A stretch of 64,000 nt of DNA from an uncultured Alphaproteobacteria bacterium (GTDB lineage Bacteria > Pseudomonadota > Alphaproteobacteria > Rhodobacterales > Rhodobacteraceae), in contig CACJUU010000003.1 in NCBI GenBank assembly GCA_902596605.1, positions 62,001-126,000 on the forward strand. Reading direction: 5' to 3'. Below are positions 47,535 through 56,188 of the stretch, piece by piece. A program made the position numbers and the translations under genes. Position 1 is the first letter of the stretch; the number at the start of each line of letters is the position of its first letter. The notes beneath the pieces are model-generated. The model was not told the origin of the DNA. It ran no database searches and worked only from the letters and a program-made list of their open reading frames with translations.

Positions 47535-48233
47535 TTATATAAAAATTTTGCCGTTATTATCACTATCTGTAATTTCTATTTTTTCTAGACACAAGTAATT
47601 TCCTTCAACTATCCTTAACGCTGTTACAAATAGAACCATAGAGTCCAAAACATCATCGATCTTTATTGAGGAATTATTTTCTAACTTCAAGTTAACTGAT
47701 AAAGGATCTAAACCTACTCTTTTTAAGAGATCTAATCTTTCAAAAATTCCTGATACTGACTTTTTTTTTGCCTTTAGAGCTTCTTTTTTTAGCATTTTGA
47801 AACTGCACTCAGGATGCCCCTCATAAACTTTATTAGGTAACTTAGATATTTGTTGTACCTCGGTAATTTTACCTTTTAAGTGCCACGATTGCTTTGATAA
47901 ACCCTTTCCCGTTATTTTCTTGCTAAGCTCATTTGCTTCTTGATAAGTATTGCATTTAAGAACTCTCTTTAACGGCGGAATAAATATTGAGGATTGGAAT
48001 GCTTTACCTAGATATTTCTTTGCCAAAACGTCACATGTTCTCAAGTAATTTTTTTTATTTAGTTCAATTGGCATATCTATCACTACTACACTGTCAGGGT
48101 AGTCTGACATAAGTTTATTGAGGTCTTCAGAAAATTTTATGCTAGACAAACGCTTTTCTCTTGAGTTTCCTATTGATGCAATCCAGCCAGAAGAGGTGCC
48201 GTCTACTCCAATTAGGTCCATAGTGTTAGTCAT
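47535..48233 (-). CDS. DUF429 family protein
   Basis: A 232-residue protein with an RNase H-like fold signature: MDLIGVDGTSSGWIA at the start, VVVIDMPIELNKK with an acidic residue at the end of a strand, and YEGHPECSFKML in the middle. These match DUF429, a predicted nuclease family of uncertain function. It overlaps the end of pckA by eight bases and so is translated with it, but no functional link to PEP carboxykinase is known. Confidence 0.78.
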   Translation of the reverse strand: MTNTMDLIGVDGTSSGWIASIGNSREKRLSSIKFSEDLNKLMSDYPDSVVVIDMPIELNKKNYLRTCDVLAKKYLGKAFQSSIFIPPLKRVLKCNTYQEANELSKKITGKGLSKQSWHLKGKITEVQQISKLPNKVYEGHPECSFKMLKKEALKAKKKSVSGIFERLDLLKRVGLDPLSVNLKLENNSSIKIDDVLDSMVLFVTALRIVEGNYLCLEKIEITDSDNNGKIFI

Positions 48234-49764
48234 TTTTTAAGAGATTGTAAACGCTATCGACCTTTTCATTAATTGAAGAAAACTGTTGAAAGTTATTCAC
48301 AAACATTGATTTTAATTCAGTCGCTGACCTATCATAATCACGCGCATTTGCCCAATTCTCCCTAGGGTTTAGTAAGTTTTTAGGAACACCATCTATTTCA
48401 ATTGGAACACAAAAATTAAAAAACTGGTCTTTCCGTGTTTGTACGTTTTTTTTGTTGCTTAAAATAAACTTTAGAATCCTTCGAGTTAAGTCTATTGATA
48501 TTCTTTTGCCTTCTCCATAGCTGCCACCGCTCCATCCCGTATTAAGCAACCAACAAGCCGGTTCGGTGCTATGGATCTTGCTCCATAAAAGTTTTCCGTA
48601 TACTTCCGGTTTTTGAGGCATGAATGGTGCTCCAAAACAAGTTGAGAAAGTGGGAACAGGTTCCTTGATTCCCTCTTCAGTTCCGGCAACCTTTGATGTG
48701 AAGCCAGAGAGGAAATAGAAAACTGCTTCGGCTGCGGTAAGTTTAGCAACAGGTGGTAAGACGCCGAAAGCATCGCATGTTAACAAAATTATATTTTTAG
48801 GAGCTCCACCATATCCAGATTTTGATGAATTCTTAATGTAAGAAATCGGGTAGGCACATCTCATGTTCTCTGTAACAGAAGAGTCTGAAAATTTAAGTGA
48901 TCGATCGCTTGTATCGTAATTCATGTTCTCAATTACTGTAGAAAATTTTTCAGTAGTTGAAAAAATTTGTGGCTCATCCTCATAGCTTAAATTAATTGTT
49001 TTTGCGTAACAACCGCCCTCAATATTGAATACTCCGGTGTCACTCCAACCATGTTCATCATCACCAATTAAAATTCTGTCTGGGTCTGTCGAAAGGGTTG
49101 TCTTCCCTGTTCCCGACAAACCAAAGAACAACGCTACGTCCTTTTCGTTTGAAATAGAGTGGTTTGCAGAGCAATGCATTGGCATTATAGATCTTTCAGG
49201 AAGTAAAAAGTTTAAAAGTGTAAAAACGGACTTTTTGTTTTCGCCCGCGTACCCAGTGCCACAAATCAAAACGAGCTTTTTTTCAAAACTTATAGCAATA
49301 GTTGTCTCTGATACACAACCATGCCGATCAGGATTTGAAAAAAAGGAAGGACAATTTAGAATTTTGAAGTCGGGCTTAAAATTATTCAGCGACTCCTCCG
49401 ATGGAACTTTCAGCAAATGTCTTATAAATAAACTATGCCAAGCTAATTCTGTTGTAACTTCAATATTGAAAAACTCATTGGTATTTATTGAAGCTTGTAA
49501 ATCTTGTGAATAACACCTTTTTCCTTTTTGATGTTCTAACATATCCTCATGAAGTATACTAAAATGGTCCTTTGTCATTGGCCGGTTGTTTTCCCACCAT
49601 ATCTTCTCATCCGTGTCTTTTTCTCTCACCACATGTTTGTCTTTAGGAGATCTCCCGGTCTTTTCACCGGTAAACACGATTAAAGAACCGCCTTTCCCTA
49701 GCTTGCCTTCGCTATTCTTGATGGCCTCTTCGACTAGGTCAATTTCATTTAGATTTTTGTACAC
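48226..49764 (-). CDS. pckA: Phosphoenolpyruvate carboxykinase (ATP)
   Basis: Makes phosphoenolpyruvate from oxaloacetate, the entry to gluconeogenesis. The 512 residues include TGEKTGRSPKDKHVV near the start, the P-loop FFGLSGTGKTTLSTDP (GLSGTGKT at 215-222), and the metal site in LIGDDEHGWSDTGVFNIEGG. The start is a GTG at 49764 with no clear ribosome site. It gives a protein about 25 residues shorter at the N-terminus than usual (about 535), beginning near the family's YNL segment. The frame upstream is open only back to a stop near 49805 and offers no start codon. A short reading frame ending one base before the GTG could deliver ribosomes to it (see findings). Confidence 0.93.
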   Translation of the reverse strand: MYKNLNEIDLVEEAIKNSEGKLGKGGSLIVFTGEKTGRSPKDKHVVREKDTDEKIWWENNRPMTKDHFSILHEDMLEHQKGKRCYSQDLQASINTNEFFNIEVTTELAWHSLFIRHLLKVPSEESLNNFKPDFKILNCPSFFSNPDRHGCVSETTIAISFEKKLVLICGTGYAGENKKSVFTLLNFLLPERSIMPMHCSANHSISNEKDVALFFGLSGTGKTTLSTDPDRILIGDDEHGWSDTGVFNIEGGCYAKTINLSYEDEPQIFSTTEKFSTVIENMNYDTSDRSLKFSDSSVTENMRCAYPISYIKNSSKSGYGGAPKNIILLTCDAFGVLPPVAKLTAAEAVFYFLSGFTSKVAGTEEGIKEPVPTFSTCFGAPFMPQKPEVYGKLLWSKIHSTEPACWLLNTGWSGGSYGEGKRISIDLTRRILKFILSNKKNVQTRKDQFFNFCVPIEIDGVPKNLLNPRENWANARDYDRSATELKSMFVNNFQQFSSINEKVDSVYNLLKND

Positions 49765-49972
49765 TTTACTTATTTGACAATACTCCCGTTCTGTCCGATA
49801 GCATCACAAAGATGCGCTCTCGTTTGACTGTTACCTTTTGTTACATTATTTTGTAAATCACAAATAGAGTAAAAAAACAATTAAAAACACATTCGCGTTC
49901 GGTACCGTTGTCTAATTTTTTCTAAACTTGTTATTTAATGTAAAATAAAAATGAAATGGAAGGTGACTACTG
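49765..49972. promoter_or_regulatory. Divergent pckA-rapZ upstream region
   Basis: The largest gap in the window (208 bases). It must hold promoters for pckA (left) and rapZ (right). On the right-hand side TTGTCT (49908-49913) and TATTTA (49932-49937) are a plausible but weak -35/-10 pair for rapZ. GGAAGG at 49958-49963 is its ribosome site. On the pckA side there is a five-pair inverted repeat GCATC-N5-GATGC (49801-49815), which overlaps the ATG of a 12-codon reading frame (49804 to 49766, minus strand). No operator of a known regulator was recognised. Confidence 0.35.
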
Positions 49973-50827
49973 GTGAACAAGCATGAATTAATTTTAGTTA
50001 TAGGGCAGTCTGGTGCTGGAAGGACCACTGTTATCCATATACTAGACGATCAAGGTTTTGATACGCTCGACAATGTGCCTATTCATTTGATATCTCAGGT
50101 AGCTTCCACAAACTTAGAAGATAAGCCATTAGCCATAGGTTTGGACTTAAGGTCGAAGAGTTTTTCTCTTCAGAAATTAATGGGAGAAATTAATAACTGG
50201 AGGACATTCTCAAAATCTCGGGTAGTTATCTTATTCTTAGAGTGTAGTTTAGAGATTTTAATAAAAAGATTTAGTTTATCTAGGAGACCTCACCCCGTAG
50301 CTGGTGAAAATAATCTTGAACTATCAATTAAGAAAGAGCTCAAATTAATTGCTCCTCTAAGGGAAAAAGCGGACTTTGTTTTAGACACCAGTAATACTAG
50401 CCCCAATGAGCTAAGATTGAAATTGGGGTCTCTTTTTTCGTCAGCAAATAACAGAAATATACAAATTATGGTACAGTCTTTTTCCTATAGTATAGGGTAT
50501 CCAAAAGAAATAGACATGATTTTCGACTGTAGGTTTTTAAAGAATCCAAATTGGGTAGAGGGTCTAAAAGATCTGAACGGAACTGATGAGGCAGTTAAAG
50601 ACTATCTAAATAAAGATAAGAGCTGGACAACCTTTAAAAAAAATTTATGTCAGATGATTTCTGTAGTTATACCCGCCTTCGAAAGGGAGGGTAAATCCTA
50701 CCTTTCGATAGGTCTTGGTTGTACTGGAGGCCAACACAGATCTGTGTTTGTTGCTGAGGAGTTGTATAATTATCTTTTAAACAAAGGTTATGACGTGAAG
50801 ATTTTACACACAATTTTGCAAAAGTGA
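49973..50827 (+). CDS. rapZ: RNase adapter / nucleotide-binding protein RapZ
   Basis: P-loop protein of the YvcJ/RapZ family. In E. coli it binds small RNAs and glucosamine-6-phosphate and guides RNase E; elsewhere its role is unclear. The 284 residues have an N-terminal NTPase domain with GQSGAGRT (11-18), where Arg17 replaces the usual Walker A Lys. GFDTLDNVPIHLI follows, and DTSNTSPNELRLKL is near the middle. The C-terminal RNA-binding half carries VQSFSYSIGYPKEID, CRFLKNPNW and GLGCTGGQHRSVFVAEELYN. The start is GTG at 49973 after GGAAGG. The hprK, EIIA and HPr genes that normally flank it in alphaproteobacteria are missing. Confidence 0.93.
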   Translation: MNKHELILVIGQSGAGRTTVIHILDDQGFDTLDNVPIHLISQVASTNLEDKPLAIGLDLRSKSFSLQKLMGEINNWRTFSKSRVVILFLECSLEILIKRFSLSRRPHPVAGENNLELSIKKELKLIAPLREKADFVLDTSNTSPNELRLKLGSLFSSANNRNIQIMVQSFSYSIGYPKEIDMIFDCRFLKNPNWVEGLKDLNGTDEAVKDYLNKDKSWTTFKKNLCQMISVVIPAFEREGKSYLSIGLGCTGGQHRSVFVAEELYNYLLNKGYDVKILHTILQK

Positions 50828-50867
50828 TTTTGCTTATAATCACTGATCAAACATTATGCCTCTCTAA

Positions 50868-51794
50868 TTAGATTTTCTTTTCTATTTCTGGTACAGCTTT
50901 AAATAGATCATCAACTAGTCCAAAGTCAGCAACCTGAAATATTGGAGCCTCCTCATCTTTGTTTATAGCTACAATTACTTTACTGTCTTTCATTCCTGCC
51001 AAGTGCTGTATCGCACCAGATATCCCAACTGCAACATATAAATCGGGTGCAACTACCTTACCAGTTTGACCAACCTGCCAATCATTAGGAGCAAAACCTG
51101 AGTCCACCGCTGCTCTGCTAGCACCCACGGCTGCTCCTAGTTTGTCGGCAAGACCCTCAATTATTTCAAAATTTTCCTTGCTTCCAACACCTCTTCCTCC
51201 AGACACAACCACTTTTGCTGACGTTAGTTCAGGCCTATCACTTGTTTGCATTTTATTTTCAACGAAAGTAGTAAGCGGATTATTACCTTTACAGTCTATT
51301 TTTTTTATATTCGCACTACCTGTCGAAGGTACAGCGCTATAATTGCTGGTCCTAACTGATATCAATTTTAATTTATCAATTGACTGCACAGTCTGTATTG
51401 CATTACCCGCATAAACTGGACGTTCAAAAGTATCCTCCGAAATAACTTTAGATACATCTGATATTACCATTACATCCAACATTCCACCAATCCTTGGAAG
51501 AACGTTTTTTCCGAAGGAACTCGAGGGTGCAAATACATGTGAATATGATTTTAATGTATCAATCATGGTCTCGCTATAGCTCTCAGCAAGGCTCTGAGCA
51601 AAAAGCTCATTTTCTAATACCAGTACAGTTTCAACGTTCTCCATTTTTGCTATATTTGTTGATGCATCTGAGCACTGGTTAGAGGCACACAAAACATCAA
51701 CCTTACCCAAAGTAGATGCTGCTGATACAGTTTTGCTAGTCTGATCCTCGGCGAGCTCGCCATTATTAATTTCTGCCAACACTAATATTTTCAT
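50868..51794 (-). CDS. etfA: Electron transfer flavoprotein subunit alpha
   Basis: FAD-carrying subunit of ETF, which collects electrons from acyl-CoA dehydrogenases. The 308 residues begin MKILVLAEINNGELAEDQTS. The C-terminal FAD domain shows VVSGGRGVGSKENFEIIEGL, GASRAAVDSGFAPNDWQVGQ and LYVAVGISGAIQHLAGM. I use the ATG at 51794 because a clear GGAGG lies upstream of it and it gives the family start; a longer frame from 51830 would run back into etfB. It is four bases after etfB. Confidence 0.96.
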   Translation of the reverse strand: MKILVLAEINNGELAEDQTSKTVSAASTLGKVDVLCASNQCSDASTNIAKMENVETVLVLENELFAQSLAESYSETMIDTLKSYSHVFAPSSSFGKNVLPRIGGMLDVMVISDVSKVISEDTFERPVYAGNAIQTVQSIDKLKLISVRTSNYSAVPSTGSANIKKIDCKGNNPLTTFVENKMQTSDRPELTSAKVVVSGGRGVGSKENFEIIEGLADKLGAAVGASRAAVDSGFAPNDWQVGQTGKVVAPDLYVAVGISGAIQHLAGMKDSKVIVAINKDEEAPIFQVADFGLVDDLFKAVPEIEKKI

Positions 51795-51798
51795 AAAT

Positions 51799-52557
51799 CT
51801 ATCCTCCAACGTTTTCTTGAATTTTTTCAACTAGCTGATCTATGTTTTCTAAGATCAATCCTGCTTCTCTACTATCTGGCTCTTTTGTTTTAATAACTTT
51901 GAGCCTTTGCGTTATCTCAACTCCTAGATCGGCTGGATTGACTTCTTCCAGCGGTTTTCTTTTTGCCTTCATAATATTTGGCAGACTAGCGTATCTGGGC
52001 TCATTTAATCTAAGATCAACTGATACGACCGCTGGCATTTTCGCATCTATTGTCTGAAGTCCGCCATCGACTTCTCTTGTTACCCTTATAATATCTTCCT
52101 TAACATCAATTTCTGAAGCAAATGTAGCTTGAGACCATTTAAGTTTTGCTGATAGCATTTGGGCGGTAGCATTAAAATCGTTATCTATGGCCTGTTTGCC
52201 ACATAAAATTAGAGACGGACCTTCTTTAAGAGCAATTGAAGCAAGAATATTTGCTACTGTGAGTGGTTCAATATCGTTGTGAACATCATCTGTTGCAACA
52301 ACCAAAATGGCTCGATCAGCACCCATAGCTAATGCGGTTCTTAATGTCTCTTGGTTTTGCTGGACCCCTATTGAAACCGCTATTATTTCCTCTGCATTTC
52401 CCTTTTCTTTTATTCTAATTGCTTCCTCTAGTGCTATCTCATCGAATGGGTTCATTGACATTTTAACATTCGCTAAGTCAATACCACTTCCGTCTGCTTT
52501 AACTCTAGCTTTAACGTTGTAGTCTAGGACTCTTTTTACAGGAACTAAAATTTTCAT
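51799..52557 (-). CDS. etfB: Electron transfer flavoprotein subunit beta
   Basis: AMP-binding subunit of ETF, 252 residues. [20 protein letters not shown] opens the chain. [20 protein letters not shown] and [10 protein letters not shown] line the nucleotide site, and [20 protein letters not shown] is the recognition-loop segment that docks to dehydrogenases. It lies upstream of etfA. Together they feed the ETF-ubiquinone oxidoreductase encoded at 19-20.7 kb. The 68-base gap before the cobalamin adenosyltransferase gene could allow a separate promoter. Confidence 0.96.
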   Translation of the reverse strand: MKILVPVKRVLDYNVKARVKADGSGIDLANVKMSMNPFDEIALEEAIRIKEKGNAEEIIAVSIGVQQNQETLRTALAMGADRAILVVATDDVHNDIEPLTVANILASIALKEGPSLILCGKQAIDNDFNATAQMLSAKLKWSQATFASEIDVKEDIIRVTREVDGGLQTIDAKMPAVVSVDLRLNEPRYASLPNIMKAKRKPLEEVNPADLGVEITQRLKVIKTKEPDSREAGLILENIDQLVEKIQENVGG

Positions 52558-52625
52558 CAGTCGTTATCTCTTCTTTCATTTTAAATTCAAAATATGCACT
52601 AGTTAAACACTTCATACAAGACGTT

Positions 52626-53186
52626 TTATTTGTTTTTTCCAGGCGACCAAAGCACCTCAGTTGAATTTTCCTGGTTTTCAACTCTTGAGGCAACAAAAAG
52701 CCAATCTGATAGCCTGTTTAAGTAGATAAGCGTATTGTCATTAATATCTTCTTTCGATCTTAAGCTTACTATACTTCTTTCCGCACGACGACAAATAGTT
52801 CTGGCCAGATGTAAGAAGGTGGCAGACTTACATCCTCCTGGCAAAATAAAGCTATTTAGAGGATTAAGTATATTGTTCATTTCATCTATCTCGACTTCTA
52901 GTGTCTCTATTTGGCTAGAAGATACTCTTAACCTACCATTATTATTTTCGGAAATCGGCACACATAAATCGGCTCCGAGATCAAACAGATCATTTTGGAT
53001 ATTTTTTAGCTTTCTTTTTAAATCTGGCGTCGCATACAATGTAACCACCCCAATACTCGCGTTAAGTTCATCAACGTTCCCGTAAGCATTTACTCTGAGA
53101 CTATCTTTAAGTACCCTCTGCCCGTCACCAAGTGCTGTGTCTCCAGTATCCCCTGTCTTTGTATATATTTTATTTAATTTTATCAA
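52626..53186 (-). CDS. Cob(I)yrinic acid a,c-diamide adenosyltransferase (PduO type)
   Basis: Makes adenosylcobalamin, the cofactor of methylmalonyl- and ethylmalonyl-CoA mutases. About 186 residues: IKLNKIYTKTGDTGDTALGD at the N-terminus is the ATP-binding motif of PduO-type enzymes, VNAYGNVDELNASIGVV follows, and FILPGGCKSATFLHLARTIC with RRAER forms the active-site helices. I prefer the TTG at 53186, which has AAAGG eight bases upstream and gives the usual start just before IKLNKIYT. A GTG at 53195 would add three residues and overlap the HIG1 gene. Confidence 0.92.
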   Translation of the reverse strand: MIKLNKIYTKTGDTGDTALGDGQRVLKDSLRVNAYGNVDELNASIGVVTLYATPDLKRKLKNIQNDLFDLGADLCVPISENNNGRLRVSSSQIETLEVEIDEMNNILNPLNSFILPGGCKSATFLHLARTICRRAERSIVSLRSKEDINDNTLIYLNRLSDWLFVASRVENQENSTEVLWSPGKNK

Positions 53187-53187
53187 A

Positions 53188-53391
53188 CTACCCACCTTTG
53201 GAAAAATAAACGAAAAGAATAATTAATAATATTGCAACAGCTTGGAGAAGTATTCTCAAACGCATGATTTTATTTGCGTATTTTTTATTAAATTCTCCAC
53301 CGAAAGCGAACCCACCTAGGCCAACCATGAGAACTATGACTACTAGGAGACAAACTACTATTACAAGTATATGGGCATTTTCTAATATCAC
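53188..53391 (-). CDS. HIG1-type twin-transmembrane protein
   Basis: A 67-residue protein with two membrane segments flanking GFAFGGEFNKKYANKIMRLR, the conserved turn of the HIG1 domain. Eukaryotic and some bacterial relatives associate with cytochrome oxidase, which would suit a respiratory role, but the function here is unknown. The true start is a GTG at 53391: AGGAGG (53399-53404) lies seven bases upstream. A frame from the ATG at 53430 would place that ribosome site inside the gene. It precedes the adenosyltransferase and ETF genes, a cluster seen in other alphaproteobacteria. Confidence 0.85.
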   Translation of the reverse strand: MILENAHILVIVVCLLVVIVLMVGLGGFAFGGEFNKKYANKIMRLRILLQAVAILLIILFVYFSKGG

Positions 53392-53533
53392 TGAATATCC
53401 TCCTAGCCCCCTGCAGTTTATTAAATACATAGTTTAGTTTTTGTGTATTTCTAATGTTGAGTTTAATTATTATTCCAAGTAATTTAGCTCAAGACCGAAA
53501 TATCACTTATCAAGTTAAATAAATACTCAACAA

Positions 53534-55747
53534 ATGGACCAAAAACAAGATATTACAACGGCGTTGGAGACAAGATATCTTTTATATGCAGTATCTACAA
53601 TAATGGATAGAGCCCTTCCCGACGCAAGAGATGGTCTTAAACCGGTGCATAGAAGAATCATCTACGCTATGAATCAGCTTAGATTATATCCTCAATCAAA
53701 TTTTAGAAAGTGTTCGAAAATAGTAGGGGAGGTTATGGGTAACTACCATCCGCACGGAGATAAGGCTATATACGATGCATTAGCAAGATTTGCTCAAGAA
53801 TTCAGTGTTAGATATCCGCTTATTGAAGGTCAAGGTAATTTTGGAAATATCGATGGAGATAACCCTGCAGCTCAAAGATATACTGAGGCTAGGCTATCAA
53901 AATACTCAATTGAGCTTCTTGAAGGTCTTAATGAGAACTCTGTAGATTTTAAGGAAACGTATGACAGCTCCGGTGATGAACCGAGTGTGCTTCCAGCAAA
54001 CTTTCCTCATCTCCTTGCAAATGGAGCCTCAGGGATCGCTGTTGGAATGGCTACCAGCATACCTCCCCATAATCTACTAGAGTTACTAAAAGCAGGCATA
54101 CTACTAGTTGATAAACCTAATTCGACTATCCAACAATTATCGGAAATTGTAAGAGGGCCTGACTTCCCTACTGGGGGCATTATTTTAGATAATAAAGAAG
54201 ATATTATTAAAGTATACACAGATGGCAAGGGAAGCTTCAGATTACGTGCCAAACATCACATCGAAGATCTTAAGCACGGTAACTGGCAGTTAGTTGTAGA
54301 TGAAATACCCTATCAAGTTCAAAAGGGAAGACTCATCGAAAAGATCGCTGATTTAATTTCTGGAAAAAAATTATCTTTAGTGCAGAACGTGAGAGATGAG
54401 AGTGCAGAAGAGATAAGAATTGTTATAGAGCCAAGATCACGAAATGTGGAAAAAGAAAATCTCTTAACTTCACTTTACCAATTTACTGATTTAGAAACGA
54501 AGGTTGCTGTAAACCTTAACGTTTTGATTGATGGTATTTCCCCAAAAGTTAGTAATCTCAAAGAATTACTGCAGACTTTTTTAGATCATCGCAGAGAAAT
54601 ATTGATACGAAAATCCACTCACCGATTAGAGAACATCGATAAGCGTTTAGAAATTATCGAGGGCTTGTTACAGGCATATATAAATCTCGATCGCTTGATA
54701 AATATAATTAGAGAGGAAGATGATCCCAAAACTGCTATTATTGAAGAATATGGTCTTAGTGAGTTGCAGGTGGAATCCATTTTGAACCTAAGATTAAGAG
54801 CATTAAGAAGGCTAGACGAAGAGCTCCTCTCAAAAGAACAACAGGAATTAATGAAGGAGCGGCAGACTTTAGAGGATTTACTAGAGGATAAAAGGCTTCA
54901 ATGGAAAAATGTTAAAGATCAACTGACGCAACTTATGAAGAAATTTGCCGGTTATGAACTTAGTGAGAGGCAGACATTTTTGGAACCGGAGGAGGAGGGT
55001 TCTCGGGCATTTTTCCAGAATGTTACTGTCGATGACTATCCAGTTACAGTGGTATTATCCGAAAACGGTTGGATAAGGTCTTACAAGGGGCATAGCCTCG
55101 ATAATAATTCATTTAAATTCCGAGACGGTGACGGACTTAAATTTGCTGCTCAACTATCCAGAAGCCAGCAATTACTGTTTATAACTTCAGAAGGTAGGTC
55201 GTTTAGTTTGTCTCTTGATCAACTAAAAAAAGACAAAGGCTACGGAGAGCCCCTGAATTTAATTATTGGAACAGGGAATGTCACCTCTATAGTAAGAATA
55301 ATCCCTTTTAATCATGGAACTAAGGGTCTTATATTCTCAAAAAAGGGTCTTGGGTTCTTGGTTGATTTTTCCTCTCTACAATCTTCTACAAAAACTGGGA
55401 AACAAATATTTGAACTCAGTGAAGGCGATAAAGTGATTGGGTTGAAACAAATTACTGGTGATAACGTTATTGTTTTAAGTTCTTCTTTTAAAATGCTCAT
55501 TTTCTCAGCTAAAGAGTTGCCTTTGTTAAAAAAGGGAAAAGGCGTTCGCTTGCAACGTTATAAGGGAGAAACTCTTTTGGATGCTATGATTTTTTCACAA
55601 AATCAAAAAGATAATGTTATCTTAAAAAAATTATTTACAAAACATGAGGATGTTAGCTGCTGGACGGGTAAGAGAGGCCTAGTTGGGAAAATGCTGCCTA
55701 AAAAATTATTAAGGAAAAAAATGACTAAGTTTGAAGATCTTCTATAA
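53534..55747 (+). CDS. parC: DNA topoisomerase IV subunit A
   Basis: DNA-cleaving subunit of the enzyme that separates linked daughter chromosomes. The 737 residues begin with the winged-helix and catalytic core, [18 protein letters not shown], with the DNA-attacking Tyr116 in [17 protein letters not shown] coiled coil (about 360-470) and a shortened C-terminal beta-propeller (about 505-720) follow. ParC is favoured over GyrA by length, about 740 against 850-900, and by the degenerate C-terminal domain. parE is not in the window. No ribosome site is seen before the ATG. The end overlaps nusB by 23 bases. Confidence 0.94.
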   Translation: MDQKQDITTALETRYLLYAVSTIMDRALPDARDGLKPVHRRIIYAMNQLRLYPQSNFRKCSKIVGEVMGNYHPHGDKAIYDALARFAQEFSVRYPLIEGQGNFGNIDGDNPAAQRYTEARLSKYSIELLEGLNENSVDFKETYDSSGDEPSVLPANFPHLLANGASGIAVGMATSIPPHNLLELLKAGILLVDKPNSTIQQLSEIVRGPDFPTGGIILDNKEDIIKVYTDGKGSFRLRAKHHIEDLKHGNWQLVVDEIPYQVQKGRLIEKIADLISGKKLSLVQNVRDESAEEIRIVIEPRSRNVEKENLLTSLYQFTDLETKVAVNLNVLIDGISPKVSNLKELLQTFLDHRREILIRKSTHRLENIDKRLEIIEGLLQAYINLDRLINIIREEDDPKTAIIEEYGLSELQVESILNLRLRALRRLDEELLSKEQQELMKERQTLEDLLEDKRLQWKNVKDQLTQLMKKFAGYELSERQTFLEPEEEGSRAFFQNVTVDDYPVTVVLSENGWIRSYKGHSLDNNSFKFRDGDGLKFAAQLSRSQQLLFITSEGRSFSLSLDQLKKDKGYGEPLNLIIGTGNVTSIVRIIPFNHGTKGLIFSKKGLGFLVDFSSLQSSTKTGKQIFELSEGDKVIGLKQITGDNVIVLSSSFKMLIFSAKELPLLKKGKGVRLQRYKGETLLDAMIFSQNQKDNVILKKLFTKHEDVSCWTGKRGLVGKMLPKKLLRKKMTKFEDLL

Positions 55748-56165
55748 TTTTATTAAGTAATCCATTTATAAATTTTTGTTCCTTACCATCTGGATAAAAT
55801 GTTCCCGTTATGTAAACATACTCAGACATAATTACTTTCTTGGGTGTTTTCTTATTCAGAAACTCGGCGGATGCCGCTCTTAGAATCGCTCTTAACGTCG
55901 TGTCAATTGTTTTTATATTCCACAGATTGTTAAAAGCCCTGTTTATTTTAGTATCTATTTTTATTTGATTTTTAGCAGCTTGCTCAATTATCCTTTGAGA
56001 TAACAGATAATTAGGCGATGAAATTTCCATGTCTTGTATTTGTTGGGTATAAAATGTTTCTTTAAGTTCTTTCTTTATGGTGCTATAATCCTTGCCGTTG
56101 GCCTCCATTTGAAATAGGGCTTGAATAGCAAATAATCGTGAGATTGTGTTTTTTTTTTTAATCAT
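55725..56165 (-). CDS. nusB: Transcription antitermination factor NusB
   Basis: Binds boxA RNA with NusE in rRNA antitermination. The 146 residues form the all-helical fold: [16 protein letters not shown] at the N-terminus, [17 protein letters not shown] in the middle, and [20 protein letters not shown] then [13 protein letters not shown] at the end. It is last in the riboflavin operon after ribH, as in many bacteria. The C-terminal coding end lies over parC on the other strand. Confidence 0.94.
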   Translation of the reverse strand: MIKKKNTISRLFAIQALFQMEANGKDYSTIKKELKETFYTQQIQDMEISSPNYLLSQRIIEQAAKNQIKIDTKINRAFNNLWNIKTIDTTLRAILRAASAEFLNKKTPKKVIMSEYVYITGTFYPDGKEQKFINGLLNKIIEDLQT

Positions 56166-56188
56166 AGGATTTGGAAGAGGTCACGGTT

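Noticed and set aside
49025-49513. Antisense open frame of 162 codons inside pckA
   Set aside because: It overlies conserved PckA residues including the P-loop and has no recognisable motif; it is a shadow.
49765-49860. Frameshift explanation for the short PckA N-terminus
   Set aside because: Reading the upstream bases in the other frames gave no segment recognisable as the missing PckA N-terminal part, so I keep the GTG start rather than call a pseudogene.
53454-53522. 22-codon reading frame directly upstream of parC
   Set aside because: It has a weak composition signal, no ribosome site and no known parallel; a frame this short is expected by chance in AT-rich sequence. It is unlike the pckA case because the gap and length show no coupling signal.
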